Shown piece by piece: positions 31,846-40,854 of a stretch of DNA of 64,000 nucleotides (position 1 is the first letter of the stretch; each line of letters opens with the position of its first letter). The notes under the pieces are model-generated. The model was not told the DNA's origin. It did not search any database and saw only the letters and a list, made by a program, of their open reading frames with translations. The position numbers were made by a program, and so were the translations under genes. The stretch is from Candidatus Symbiopectobacterium endolongispinus. Its GTDB lineage: Bacteria; Pseudomonadota; Gammaproteobacteria; Enterobacterales; Enterobacteriaceae. The stretch covers positions 92,621 through 156,620 of the forward strand of contig NZ_JAFJYB010000007.1 of the NCBI RefSeq assembly GCF_018777385.1. Direction: 5' to 3'.

Positions 31846-32583
31846 ATGTTATTCATTATCCGTTTTGTGGTAGTGGTGATTTTTTCCATTCTGATTTGCC
31901 TGTTCGGTACAATTTATTGCCTGTTTAGCCCGAAGAATCCGCGCCACGTGGCGACCTTTGGCCATGCGTTTGGGCGGCTCTCTACCCTGTTTGGTCTAAA
32001 AGTAGAAGTCAGAGTGCCTGAGGATGCGGGAAACTATGGCAACTGCATTTACATTGCCAACCATCAGAACAACTACGATATGGTGACGGCGGCAAATGCG
32101 GTGCAGCCTGGCACGGTTACGGTCGGTAAAAAAAGCCTGGTGTGGATCCCGTTCTTTGGTCCGCTCTACTGGCTGGCAGGTAACTTGCTGATTGACAGAA
32201 AAAACCGCGCCAAGGCGCACGGCACTATTGTGCAAGTCGTTCAACACATCAAAGAGCACAATATTTCTGTCTGGATGTTTCCAGAAGGCACGCGCAGCCG
32301 TGGTCGTGGGCTAATGCCGTTCAAGACCGGAGTGTTCCATGCCGCGATTAGTGCAGGCGTACCGATTGTGCCGATTTGTGTGACCGATACGCACAATAAA
32401 GTCAAACTGAACCGGTGGAATAACGGTCATGTTATCGTTGAAATGCTGCCACCGATTGATGCCTCTGCATACGGTAAAGAGCAGGTGCAAGAGCTGGCCG
32501 CGCATTGTCATGATGTGATGGCAGCGCGTTTGGTTGAACTGAATGCTGAAGTGGCTGAGCGGGAGAAAGCGGCGAAGCGTTAA
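31846..32583 (+). CDS. plsC: 1-acyl-sn-glycerol-3-phosphate acyltransferase PlsC
   Basis: PlsC adds the second fatty acid to lysophosphatidate, giving phosphatidate for membrane lipid synthesis at the inner membrane. The start at ATG 31846 gives 245 residues as in E. coli. An N-terminal membrane helix (FVVVVIFSILICLFGTIYCL) is followed by the catalytic NHQNNYD (HX4D), the phosphate-binding FPEGTRSRGRG, and FKTGVFHAAISAGVPIVPI. The order parC-plsC-ftsP is that of E. coli. It is essential in relatives and intact here. Confidence 0.97.
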   Translation: MLFIIRFVVVVIFSILICLFGTIYCLFSPKNPRHVATFGHAFGRLSTLFGLKVEVRVPEDAGNYGNCIYIANHQNNYDMVTAANAVQPGTVTVGKKSLVWIPFFGPLYWLAGNLLIDRKNRAKAHGTIVQVVQHIKEHNISVWMFPEGTRSRGRGLMPFKTGVFHAAISAGVPIVPICVTDTHNKVKLNRWNNGHVIVEMLPPIDASAYGKEQVQELAAHCHDVMAARLVELNAEVAEREKAAKR

Positions 32584-32646
32584 TGTTTTTTACGCCCTCT
32601 GCGTTGGCGGGCGTACACGGTTGGTTAGCAAGATTACGGAGTTTTT

Positions 32647-34053
32647 ATGTCACTTAGCCGCCGTCAGTTTATTCAGGCATCGGGGCTTATGGTGTGTGCA
32701 AGCGGACTACCTGCGACGGCGCAGGCAAAGGGTAAGCAAAATGCGCTACCCATCCCGCCGCTGTTGGAGTCTCGCCGCGGGCAGCCGCTTTTTTTGACCA
32801 TGCAACGCGCGCACTGGGCGTTTTCCGGTGACCGTAAAACCTCGGTGTGGGGCGTTAACGGACGCTACCTCGGCCCGACGGTAAAAGTGTTCAGCGGCGA
32901 TGATGTCAAACTGATCTACGGCAACCGCCTGAATGAGCCGGTCTCCATGACCGTCAGCGGCTTGTAGGTGCCAGGCCAGTTGATGGGCGGCGCTGGGCGA
33001 ATGATCTCTCCGGGGACCGACTGGGCTCCCGTGCTGCCGATTCGGCAGGCAGCGGCTACCTGCTGGTATCACGCCAATACGCCAAATCGTATAGCACCGC
33101 ACGTTTATCAGGGACTGGCCGGACTCTGGCTGGCAGAAGACAGCACCAGCAAGAGCCTGCCTATTCCGAATCACTACGGCGTGGATGATTTTCCTCTGAT
33201 TATTCAGGATAAACGCCTGGATAACTTTGGCGTTCCGGTCTACAACCCGCCCAGCAGCGGAGGCTTCGTCGGTGATACGTTGCTGGTAAACGGTGTGCAA
33301 GAACCGTTTGTCGAAGTCTCACGCGGTTGGGTGCGCCTGCGTTTGCTGAATGCGTCGAATGCGCGCCGTTACGTGATGCGACTGAGCGACGGCCGTCCGA
33401 TGTACCTTATCGCCAGCGATTTGGGTTTTTTACCGCTGCTGATGGCGCTGAATCAGGTTTCCCTTGCGCCGGGTTAACGCCGTGAAATTCTGATTGATAT
33501 GTCCCAGGGCGGTGAAGTGACCTTGACGGCAGGCGATGCGGCAACGTTGATGGAACGACTGCGTGGCTTGTTTGAGCCCTCCAGCATCCTGGTGTCAACG
33601 CAGATACTGACGTTAAAACCTACCGGTTTGCTGCCACTGGTGACGAACAATCTTCCCGCCCGTTTGCTGACGGATATTGTGCTGCCTGCCAATATCAGTC
33701 GGACGCTGGAGTTCCGTCTGGGTGATAGCCTGCCGGGAATTAACGGTGCGATGTGGGATATGACGCGCACGGATGTACAGACGCAGGAAGGACGCTGTGA
33801 ACGCTGGATCGTTCACGCCGATTCACCACAGCCGTTCCACATTCAGGGCGCGATGTTTCTGGTGCGTAGCATCAACGGCGCGGCTCCTGCTGCCGATCAA
33901 AGTGGCTGGAAAGACACGGTGTGGGTGGACGGCGATGCTGAACTGTTGGTTTATTTCACCCAATCGTCATCGGCATCATTCCCGTTCCTCTACTACAGCC
34001 ACACGCTGGAGATGGCGGATCGTGGTTCCACCGGACAGTTGGTGGTGCAGTAA
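32647..34053 (+). pseudogene. ftsP: Cell division protein FtsP (SufI), two nonsense codons
   Basis: FtsP is a periplasmic multicopper-oxidase-like protein without copper, which protects the divisome under stress; it is a model Tat substrate. The twin-arginine signal is clear (SRRQFIQASGLMVCASGLPA). The whole 468-codon frame is otherwise open and aligns with E. coli FtsP (470 residues). Two stops break it: TAG at 32965-32967, where E. coli has Gln (SGLQVPG), and TAA at 33475-33477, where E. coli has Glu (APGERREIL). There is no frameshift. It follows plsC by 63 bp. Confidence 0.94.
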
Positions 34054-34084
34054 AATGGCACTATAATGGGGCGTAGACCCCTGA

Positions 34085-34226
34085 GGTTGCTGACAAACAG
34101 CCCAATGTCCACCGTCATTCCCGCCCAACACTGTCATTCCCACGCAGACGAAACACGTTTCTTCTCACAGAGATCCCCGGCTTTCGCCGAGGATGACGAG
34201 GGGGAAAGTGACTTTGCCAGTCGTCT
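34085..34226. repeat. Dispersed intergenic repeat, copy B
   Basis: It begins GAGGTTGCTGACAAACAG, holds CATTCCCGCCCAACACTGTC, the shared core (TTCTTCTCACAGAGATCCCC and GGCTTTCGCCGAGGATGACG) and AAAGTGACTTTG, which is shared with copy C. It lies between the convergent ftsP and esterase genes. Confidence 0.8.
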
Positions 34227-34255
34227 AAGGGGGCGCGCTGGTCCCCCTTTGTTTT
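34227..34255. terminator. Terminator hairpin between ftsP and the esterase gene
   Basis: AAGGGGG (34227-34233) pairs with CCCCCTT (34243-34249), followed by TGTTTT. It forms the right edge of repeat copy B. Confidence 0.65.
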
Positions 34256-34258
34256 GTA

Positions 34259-35062
34259 TTACAGATTGGCGTTTGGGTTACTTGGCGTTGCCACGCCAGG
34301 TGTGGCAGCAGAAACCTTCAGCGTCTGTTTGAACCACTCCACCACACGATGAATCAGCGGCTCTTGATACCACGGCAAATCGCCGTGATTCGCCCCTTCC
34401 AGCAACACATACTCTGCTGGATTTCCGCCCTCTTTTAATGCCTTAAACAACTGAGCACTTTGTACCGGGGAAACCAGCGTATCCGCGCTGCCGTGCATGA
34501 TCAGGAACGGCGGTTTTTTGCCGCTAATGTGCCCCATTGGGCTAGCGTTAAGGGCTTTTTTCTCATCCTTGCCGATAGCAGCACCGGGGAAATCGCGGAA
34601 GGCTGCACCGTTAACTAACAGTGCTTCGGTTGAAGCCGGTGAGCGGCGTACATCCTGAATATTCTTTGGGAAGCCAGCGCCGATGTTGAGCAGATTGGAG
34701 AGCCCATAGAGGGTTACCACGGCCCGTACATCCGAGGATTGGTTGAGATAATCCCCTTTATCGAAGATGTTTTCACCGTTGGTTACACCCAGCATTTGTG
34801 CCAGATATCCACCCGCAGAATCGCCCAATACGCCGATGCGTTGCGGGTCGATGCCATATTCTGCGGCGTGTTCGCGCAGGTAGCGCACAGCGGCTTTACC
34901 GTCTTGTACTGGCGCTGGGAAGGTGTCTGGCACCGTGCGATATTCTGCGGCAGCGACAACAAAACCAGCCTGCGCTAGTGCCATGCGCATTTCGATAAAT
35001 TTCTCATGATCGGCAGAGGTAAAACCGCCGCCGGGAAAATAGACAATAGCCGGTTTGGGTGC
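34259..35062 (-). pseudogene. Alpha/beta-hydrolase esterase (BD-FAE type), N-terminus deleted
   Basis: The readable part is a lipase/esterase of the acetyl-esterase group: the oxyanion-hole block IVYFPGGGFTSAD, the nucleophile elbow GVLGDSAGGYLAQ, the Asp region FLIMHGSADTLVSP and the catalytic His in LEGANHGDLPWY. Members usually start with a signal peptide and about 40 more residues; here the frame runs straight into the 3' end of the phenolic acid decarboxylase gene near 35055-35065. A deletion therefore seems to have removed both the end of that gene and the start of this one. An ATG at 35083 inside the decarboxylase could be used by chance. The C-terminus is complete. Confidence 0.8.
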
Positions 35063-35541
35063 GGCAGTTCGCTGGCCGGGCAAGCGATCACGCTTTCGTT
35101 ATCGGGGCCGCAATCACGCACAAAAGTAATAGTGGCAAACTCATCGATCACTTCCGTTGGGTAGGCCGGGCCCGCAGCGCGGTAGGCTTCCATGGTTGGG
35201 ATATGATCGTTTTGGAAGCACACGGTTTTTTGCGGATCGTTGATAACCCAACGCGGGAAGAAGATGGTGCCGTGGAACAGGCGATCGCCCAGATTCACGA
35301 TCAGGCTGACATCGGTGCCCGTCGGTTCCGTACACGAAATTTTATAAACGCTGTGGGCAACGCGAACGATGTGGGCAAACTGATCCTTGACCCAACGGTT
35401 AGCGACGATGCCGCTGTGAATGCGGTAATCCAGCGAGTGATCGTTCTTCACGTAAATCTCATAGTTCCAGCCATTATCGTAGGTATAAACCAGATGTTTG
35501 CCGACAAAATCGCTGAGATCGTGCTTATCAAATGTACTCAT
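35056..35541 (-). pseudogene. padC: Phenolic acid decarboxylase PadC, 3' end lost
   Basis: PadC removes CO2 from ferulic, p-coumaric and caffeic acids, detoxifying plant phenolics. The start at ATG 35541 has AAGGAG upstream. Conserved family blocks are present: HLVYTYDNGWNYEIYVKNDH, DYRIHSGIVANRWVKDQ, EPTGTDVSLIVN, IFFPRWV, and the end ITFVRDCGPDNESVIACP. About 160 residues remain, nearly the full family length; only the last few codons and the stop are gone, replaced by esterase DNA out of frame (the ORF then runs to 34975). The enzyme could retain activity with a foreign tail of about 28 residues. A LysR gene lies divergently, as is usual for pad genes. Confidence 0.82.
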
Positions 35542-35642
35542 GGTCCTGCTCCTTTTGTTCTTGATGTCAGGATCATATTGCGTCACTCTGTGAATTAATA
35601 ACGCTGATTTTTCATCTAATTCACCCAAAATGTAGATTGATT

Positions 35643-36525
35643 ATGCACAAGACAACGCTAGAACAATGGTTCTTGCTGGATAAGGTGATTGAGCTGGGCA
35701 GCTTTGCGCGTGCGGCGCGGGCAACGCACCGCAGCCAGTCTTCGGTAAGCTACAATCTGGCGCTGCTTCAGTAGCGCCTTGGTGTGGCATTGCTGGAGGC
35801 TAAAGGGCGCAAAGCGGAGATAACCCCTGCCGGCGCGCTGCTGCTGGCGCAGGTTAGGCCGCTACTGAATGCCTTTCATTATGTGGAAACGTAGGCGGTC
35901 ACGCTTAAAAAGGGGGGCGCACGCGTCTCGACCTGGTGGTCGATAACGTATTTCCCCGTGAGACGTTGTTTGCCATCTTACGTGAATTTCAGCAATTGCA
36001 CCCCGATACCCATCTCCACTTGACAGAGATACTGGAGAACCAATCCTGGGACGTGGATGCCGATGTGGCCGTACTGACGCGGCGTGAAGATATGATGGGA
36101 CGGGGCGAATGGCTGATGAACATCGATTTTGTTGCCGTGGCACACTGTGATCACCCATTGCATCAACTCCCTGCGCCGTTACGTGAAGAAACGCTGTTGC
36201 GCTATCCGCTGGTACGAATCGCTTCCCGGGAAAACAGCATGCCATTGGCGGTAACGGCGGCCACTGAATATTGGACGTTCTCCACCGTAGAATCGGCGAT
36301 TGAAGCAGTAATGCATCAGGTTGGTTATGGTTGGTTGCCAGAAGAGTGGATTACGGCACCGCTGGCGTCGGGAATGTTAAAAACGCTGGCATTAGGGCAC
36401 GGCACGCGCCGCTGCACCTGATTGTCCGGCGGGCGCTGGCACCGCTGGATGAACAGGTGAAAACGTTGCTGACACTGTTTCGACGCGCCAGCCGCAGTAC
36501 GCCCCAAATGGGACGTACCGAATAA
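35643..36525 (+). pseudogene. LysR-family regulator of the padC locus, multiple lesions
   Basis: It starts 101 bp from padC in the opposite direction, the usual layout for a LysR activator of phenolic acid decarboxylase. The HTH is EQWFLLDKVIELGSFARAAR followed by QSSVSYNLALLQ*RLGVALLEAKG. Lesions: TAG at 35772-35774 (Gln expected), TAG at 35892-35894 (VET*AVTLKK), a frameshift near the G6 run at 35912-35917, and a second near 36401-36410. The effector domain is otherwise legible (LILEN-like TEILENQSWDVDADVAVLTR; FSTVESAIEAVMHQVGYGWL). With four lesions it is one of the most damaged genes here. Confidence 0.85.
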
Positions 36526-36538
36526 GCGTGCCTGTGGC

Positions 36539-37481
36539 TTAACGCATGGGGAAGGCGGGTAGCGGGGCGGCGTCGGGGAAATGCTCGTCTAGCGTTTTCC
36601 AATCGGGAGGCTGTGACGAGCCTTGAACGGAAACCATACAAGCGGCAACGCGATTGGCCAAATCGACCGCCTGCGTCCAGCCCGCAGAAAGGCCTGCCAG
36701 CAACCCGCTACAGTGCGCATCACCTGCGCCAATGCTGTCTACCACCGTGACTGGATACGGTGCCACTGCTTGCGGCTCGGCGTCCGGCGGGCAAATCCAT
36801 GCCCCGTCCTTATCCAGTCGACAAATCAGCGTAAGCCCACTGCGCGCGGCGTAGTGCTGTGCCAGCGCGATAATATCACCTTCGCCCAGCAGGTGACGCG
36901 CCTCGCCTCGGTTTAGCGTCAATAGCGTACGACTGCCAAACAACGCAGTGATAAAGCCGGGCGGAATGCCCGATAGACGAGGGCCGAAATCGATCAGTTT
37001 TTGCTGGGGCTGCGCCAGTACCCAGGCGCGCAATGCGGCACCGCCAGTACCAAACAACTAGCCATTCACATAAATCAGCGTATCAGCGGTTGGTTGCAGA
37101 CGTTGCAACATCGCTGCGGTTATATGGGCCTCACAGCCAGTGATACTGATAAACGTGCGCTCACCGCCCGGCTCCGCCAGCGCCAGACACCAGCCGTTGT
37201 CCATATCGGGGTGGCGCATCAGTACAGGCAGATGCAGCGCTTTCATGGCGCTTTCTACCGCGTTGCCCCAGGTACCGTTGCCCACCGGCATACCGTTGAG
37301 CACCGGAACGCCAAGGCGGGTGAGCGCGCGCGACGTTAAAGGCACAGCCGCCGATTTGCAGTCCGTTGTCTTTGGCTTCCACGTCTTCGCCCCTGAGCGG
37401 CATACGTGGAACGACCAGCAGCATATCGCCACAAGCACCGCCGATCACCAGCACGTGTCGAAGCGTTTTTTCTTCATGCAT
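36539..37481 (-). pseudogene. PfkB-family sugar/nucleoside kinase, broken
   Basis: PfkB-type kinases phosphorylate sugars or nucleosides. Recognisable blocks are LVIGGACGDMLLVVPRMP and GEDVEAKDNGLQIGGCAFNV at the N-terminus, ISITGCEAHITAAML in the middle and the signature PVTVVDSIGAGDAHCSGLLAGL with the catalytic Asp at the end. The frame breaks in a GC repeat at 37323-37332, and TAG lies at 37058-37060. The ATG overlaps the stop of the NCS1 permease gene (TAATG), so the two were cotranscribed and translationally coupled. Pairing with an NCS1 permease suggests a nucleoside or base-derived substrate; this is an inference. Confidence 0.83.
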
Positions 37482-38881
37482 TAGTGATTCTCCTTAGGCT
37501 GTAGCATGACGTAGAGGCCATAGGTTACGCCGCTGACGCCTAAGGAGAGGAACAGCCCAAGGCTGGAGTTTTCGAAGATACCGGTTGCCCACGGGCCATC
37601 GATAAAGCCGGTCTTGGTCAACATCAGCCCGGCAAATGCGCCCAACAGCCAGCACAGTAATGGCACCCAGCGCACGCCGTTATTCTTGCCGTTGACGGCA
37701 AACAGCGCGTCGTTATCGTAGCCACTGCGTTGGCGCGGACAGATATAGTCCAGAATAAACACCGCAGACCACGGGCCGAGAAACAGGCCGCAGAAGATCA
37801 GAAAGGCGATAAACGGCGAAAGGAAATCCTGCGATACAAACAGAACGTAGACAGCAACGCCCACCACCAGCACGGCATCCAGAGAAACCGCCACCGACCG
37901 GCGCAGTTTTACGCCGATAGCCAACAGGTTGAGACTGGCGGAATAGAGGCTGAGTACCGCGATAGTGACGATACCCGCTGTGGCCGTCAGCAGATAGGGC
38001 ACTGACATCCACGTTGGCAATACGGTTCCGATAAGGGCGATGGGGTTAGCCGAACTGGTTAACTCCGGTAGCTGGGCAGAAAGTAAAATGCCCGCCAGCA
38101 TCAGCAGGACGAGCGGTAACGCCGAGCCGCCGACCACGGCAAAAAAGACGCTGCCGCGCGTTGTGGTGGGGCTTTGATAGCGGCTGTAATCCGCCCCGGC
38201 GATAGCCCAAACCACTCCGGTGCCTGCCGCAATCACGGACACGGCAGGGAGAAAACCGGTTAACCAGTTGCCAGACGGCAGCGCCAGTACCACATTCCAC
38301 GGGGTGTTAAACAAGATATAGGCCACAACGATAAGCGTCATGGTACCGAATATTTTGGTGATCCAGCTTTGCATCAGGATCAGGGTATTTTGCCCAAGAA
38401 TGCTCACCACAATGGTCAGGCCGCCAAACAGGATCAGGCTGATGGCCGTCAGCGTGGTGCTGCTGGCAAAACCAACGGCTTCAAACAGGGCTACCAGCGT
38501 CAGTGTGCCGGTGGTCAGGTTAACGGCTTCCCAACCCATAAGGGTAAACCAGCCAAAAGCGGTAGGGGCGATATTGCCTTTTAGGCCAAACACCGCACGC
38601 GACAGGGTCAACGTAGCCGTGCGGCCCGTTTGCCCGGCAAATGAGGTATATCCCACCAGTGCGAAGCTGGCAACGCCTACAATGGCGGCGAGCAGCGACT
38701 GAATAAACGATAATCCGAATGAGACGATGATGGCACCATAAACGATGCCAAGAATACCAATATTCGCAGCGCACCAAATCCAGAACAGTTCTAATGGTTT
38801 TCCTGTGCGTTCCGCAGCAGGAACAATATCAATTCCCGTATTTTCAACTTGCCAAGTCTTATTCTGCCGTGTTTCACCCAT
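37481..38881 (-). CDS. NCS1-family permease (cytosine/purine/nucleoside type)
   Basis: The 466 residues contain about twelve hydrophobic helices and resemble NCS1 transporters such as CodB (FWIWCAANIGILGIVYGAII near residue 35; TSFAGQTGRTATLTLSRAVF; VWAIAGADYSRYQSP; FILDYICPRQ). The substrate is not known; CodB itself is 419 residues, so this is a more distant member. It heads a minus-strand pair with the broken PfkB kinase and is divergent from the GntR regulator across 825 bp. The frame is intact, so a transporter remains whose kinase partner is dead. Confidence 0.85.
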   Translation of the reverse strand: MGETRQNKTWQVENTGIDIVPAAERTGKPLELFWIWCAANIGILGIVYGAIIVSFGLSFIQSLLAAIVGVASFALVGYTSFAGQTGRTATLTLSRAVFGLKGNIAPTAFGWFTLMGWEAVNLTTGTLTLVALFEAVGFASSTTLTAISLILFGGLTIVVSILGQNTLILMQSWITKIFGTMTLIVVAYILFNTPWNVVLALPSGNWLTGFLPAVSVIAAGTGVVWAIAGADYSRYQSPTTTRGSVFFAVVGGSALPLVLLMLAGILLSAQLPELTSSANPIALIGTVLPTWMSVPYLLTATAGIVTIAVLSLYSASLNLLAIGVKLRRSVAVSLDAVLVVGVAVYVLFVSQDFLSPFIAFLIFCGLFLGPWSAVFILDYICPRQRSGYDNDALFAVNGKNNGVRWVPLLCWLLGAFAGLMLTKTGFIDGPWATGIFENSSLGLFLSLGVSGVTYGLYVMLQPKENH

Positions 38882-39706
38882 GACGGCGGCTCCTTGTTGG
38901 CCTTAATGAAGCGGGTGGCGGAAAGGGCAGGCATGCAGTGACTATTGATAACGGCAGCCATGCCGAAGAGAGAGTCCGATGTTAAAACATAGCAGCGGAA
39001 CGGCAGGACAGACAGTAATTTAATGCGTTTGTTGAATTGCGGTGTGAGGAGTGCGCGTGGCGCTGGTGAGCCATAGATGGCAGAGTGGAAAAATAAAGGA
39101 GCAGCCAAAATAGAATGACTGCTCCTGTTCTCAGTTCATGCGTGGGTGAAACGTGTGATACCGAGTGACAAAATAAAACGACTGTTAAAGGTGTTGTTAT
39201 GTGCCTAAGTGTCTGGTACCAAGTACTGCTTATTGCTGTTTGCTGTGTGTTATCTTTATGCCATTTCATGTTAATGGACTGTCTTTCCGGTTGTATTCTT
39301 AGCTATTGCACGACATTTTCACTACGTATTTTTCCGGGTGTTGCTAAGAGTCCTTTCGTATGCCATTGAGACAACCGCTGGCATACCTGCTCAGTTTACA
39401 TTTTCTGCTCTGAGCGCTGTTCTCATCGCACGATCTACTTAAATAACAAGGACATTATTGTGATCTGTGTCGTGAGACGCTGTTTTGTGGTCAACTAAAT
39501 GACCCCCTGGTGTTGGCACGTCTGTATTTAATTTATACAATTCACAGTACAAAAGCAAGTCCAATTAAATGCCATTGAGATACCAATACCAATACCAATA
39601 CCAATACCAGTCCTGAGTCTTGTTTCGTGGTAATGTGCTCTTGCCATGTCGACACCTGTCGGGGGGATGCTTCCCGTGGCGTAAAAAAACACTATAAGGC
39701 CGTACT
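38882..39706. other. Long intergenic region between NCS1 permease and GntR regulator
   Basis: This 825-bp stretch is AT-rich and has no ORF that I can support. It should hold the two divergent promoters and the GntR operator. A hexanucleotide tandem repeat lies at 39581-39610. Its length is unusual for the window and suggests that an intervening gene has been lost. Confidence 0.5.
39581..39610 (+). repeat. Tandem hexanucleotide repeat (TACCAA)5
   Basis: Five direct copies of TACCAA (the last is TACCAG) lie 97 bp before the GntR start. A related GCCATTGAGA motif precedes it and also occurs at 39361-39370. Confidence 0.9.
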
Positions 39707-40444
39707 ATGCAGGAGCTATTTCGTTGGGTCATGCAAACACTTGAGAAACCCTCTACAGCGCCGCGCTATATGCAATTGGCGATGGTTTTGGAGCAGGGTA
39801 TTAACCAGAACAAAGCGCTGGCGGGGCAGTTTTTTCCTGCTGAACGTGCGATCGCGCAGCAGTTGGACATTTCTCGCGTTACGGTCTCTCGCGCATTGTC
39901 GCTGTTGGAAGAAAAAGGATTGATTGTGCGCCAGCAGGGCGTCGGGACGCGCATCAGCCAGCATCTTGACTATTCACTGGATGATGAGGAAGCCGGGTTC
40001 ACCAAGCTGGTGTTGCAAGCCGGAGGTATTGCCGGTAATCGCTGGCTGGATCGCACCACCACGCTGTTGCCGGATGACGTCGCCAGCAGCGTTCCTGCTT
40101 TGAAAGGTGAGCGCGTGACCAAACTGCGGCGTGTACGATTGATCAACGGTGAACCCGTGTCGCTGGAAACGACATGGATCCCGTTGGCGTTGTTGCCTGC
40201 GCCGGAGATTCTGGAACACTCGCTCTATCAATACTGGGCGGAGCGTGGAATTCTACCGGCGAAAAAGAAGGTGCGCATCAAGGCGATTGCCTGTCAGGCT
40301 GAAACAGCGCGTTTGTTAAACATTCAGCCAGGCATGCCGCTGCTGTTTTATCGCCAGCATACCTATAATGCGCAAAATGGCTTGCTCGAATATTGTGAAA
40401 TTTATTGTCGCAGTGATATTTACGAAATACAGATATCGGACTGA
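39707..40444 (+). CDS. GntR/HutC-family transcriptional regulator
   Basis: The 245 residues show an N-terminal winged HTH (PRYMQLAMVLEQGINQNKAL, FFPAERAIAQQLDISRVTVS, ALSLLEEKGLIVRQQGVGT) and a UTRA effector domain (KLRRVRLINGEPVSLETTWI; LNIQPGMPLLFYRQHTYNAQ; LEYCEIYCRSDIYEI). It is divergent from the NCS1 permease and PfkB kinase genes, so it probably controls them. A 12-bp hairpin follows its stop. The gene is intact. Confidence 0.9.
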   Translation: MQELFRWVMQTLEKPSTAPRYMQLAMVLEQGINQNKALAGQFFPAERAIAQQLDISRVTVSRALSLLEEKGLIVRQQGVGTRISQHLDYSLDDEEAGFTKLVLQAGGIAGNRWLDRTTTLLPDDVASSVPALKGERVTKLRRVRLINGEPVSLETTWIPLALLPAPEILEHSLYQYWAERGILPAKKKVRIKAIACQAETARLLNIQPGMPLLFYRQHTYNAQNGLLEYCEIYCRSDIYEIQISD

Positions 40445-40454
40445 ATCCGTGTTT

Positions 40455-40485
40455 CAGCCAGCCTCAGTGCCATTGAGGCTGGCTG
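40455..40485. terminator. Hairpin between the GntR gene and the small secreted protein gene
   Basis: A perfect 12-bp stem, CAGCCAGCCTCA / TGAGGCTGGCTG, with a 7-nt loop lies between two convergent genes. T runs are weak on both sides, but place and stability suit a bidirectional terminator. Confidence 0.6.
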
Positions 40486-40495
40486 TCTCGTCAGA

Positions 40496-40663
40496 TTACT
40501 GACAACCGCCTCGGGCCTGGCAGCGTACCCACTCCGCTGTACCTACATCCGGACCTGTTGCCGGGTCGTCGAAATACATCCGATCGTGGCCTATGTGCGC
40601 GTTAACGCCCGCGGTAAGGCTCAATATGCTCGCCAGAAGCAGATATTTGATTGCATTTTTCAT
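40496..40663 (-). CDS. Small secreted protein, unknown function
   Basis: This 55-residue protein begins MKNAIKYLLLASILSLTAGV, a good signal peptide cut after VNA, leaving about 31 residues with two Cys (VRCQARGGCQ at the end) and HIGHDRMYFDDPATGPDVG. The two Cys could form one disulphide in the periplasm. GGAG lies 12 bp before the chosen ATG; an earlier ATG at 40678 is possible but lacks such a site. I do not recognise the family. It stands alone between the GntR gene and the dead dkgA. Confidence 0.65.
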   Translation of the reverse strand: MKNAIKYLLLASILSLTAGVNAHIGHDRMYFDDPATGPDVGTAEWVRCQARGGCQ

Positions 40664-40854
40664 CGGTAACATCTCCATTATTCATAGGGTTTGGGTATTA
40701 CTCGAACGCCTGAACTGCGCCATGAAGCATGTAATAGGGTCTTTACCCGATAAATGGATGCGGGAAGCTCGTTTGGTGTCTGTTAATGTTGGAGGGAATT
40801 CTGATTGTTATTTGATGGCGATCTTAAGAGGGGGCGAGTGCAGCGGAAACCACG

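Noticed and set aside
32647..34053. Amber suppression making a full FtsP
   Set aside because: A TAA also interrupts the frame, and most other amber-bearing genes here have frameshifts too, so suppression alone would not restore them. It is kept only as a low-level hypothesis.
34975..35628. A genuine PadC-esterase fusion protein
   Set aside because: The esterase part is read in a different frame from its own ORF after the junction, so the extra residues are nonsense and no bifunctional protein results.
38982..39269. 95-codon frame in the region between the NCS1 permease and GntR genes
   Set aside because: It has no ribosome site, no domain and mixed composition. I treat the stretch as non-coding.
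39581..39610. Tandem TACCAA units as a possible CRISPR array
   Set aside because: The repeat is 6 bp with no spacers and no cas genes are near. It is a simple microsatellite.
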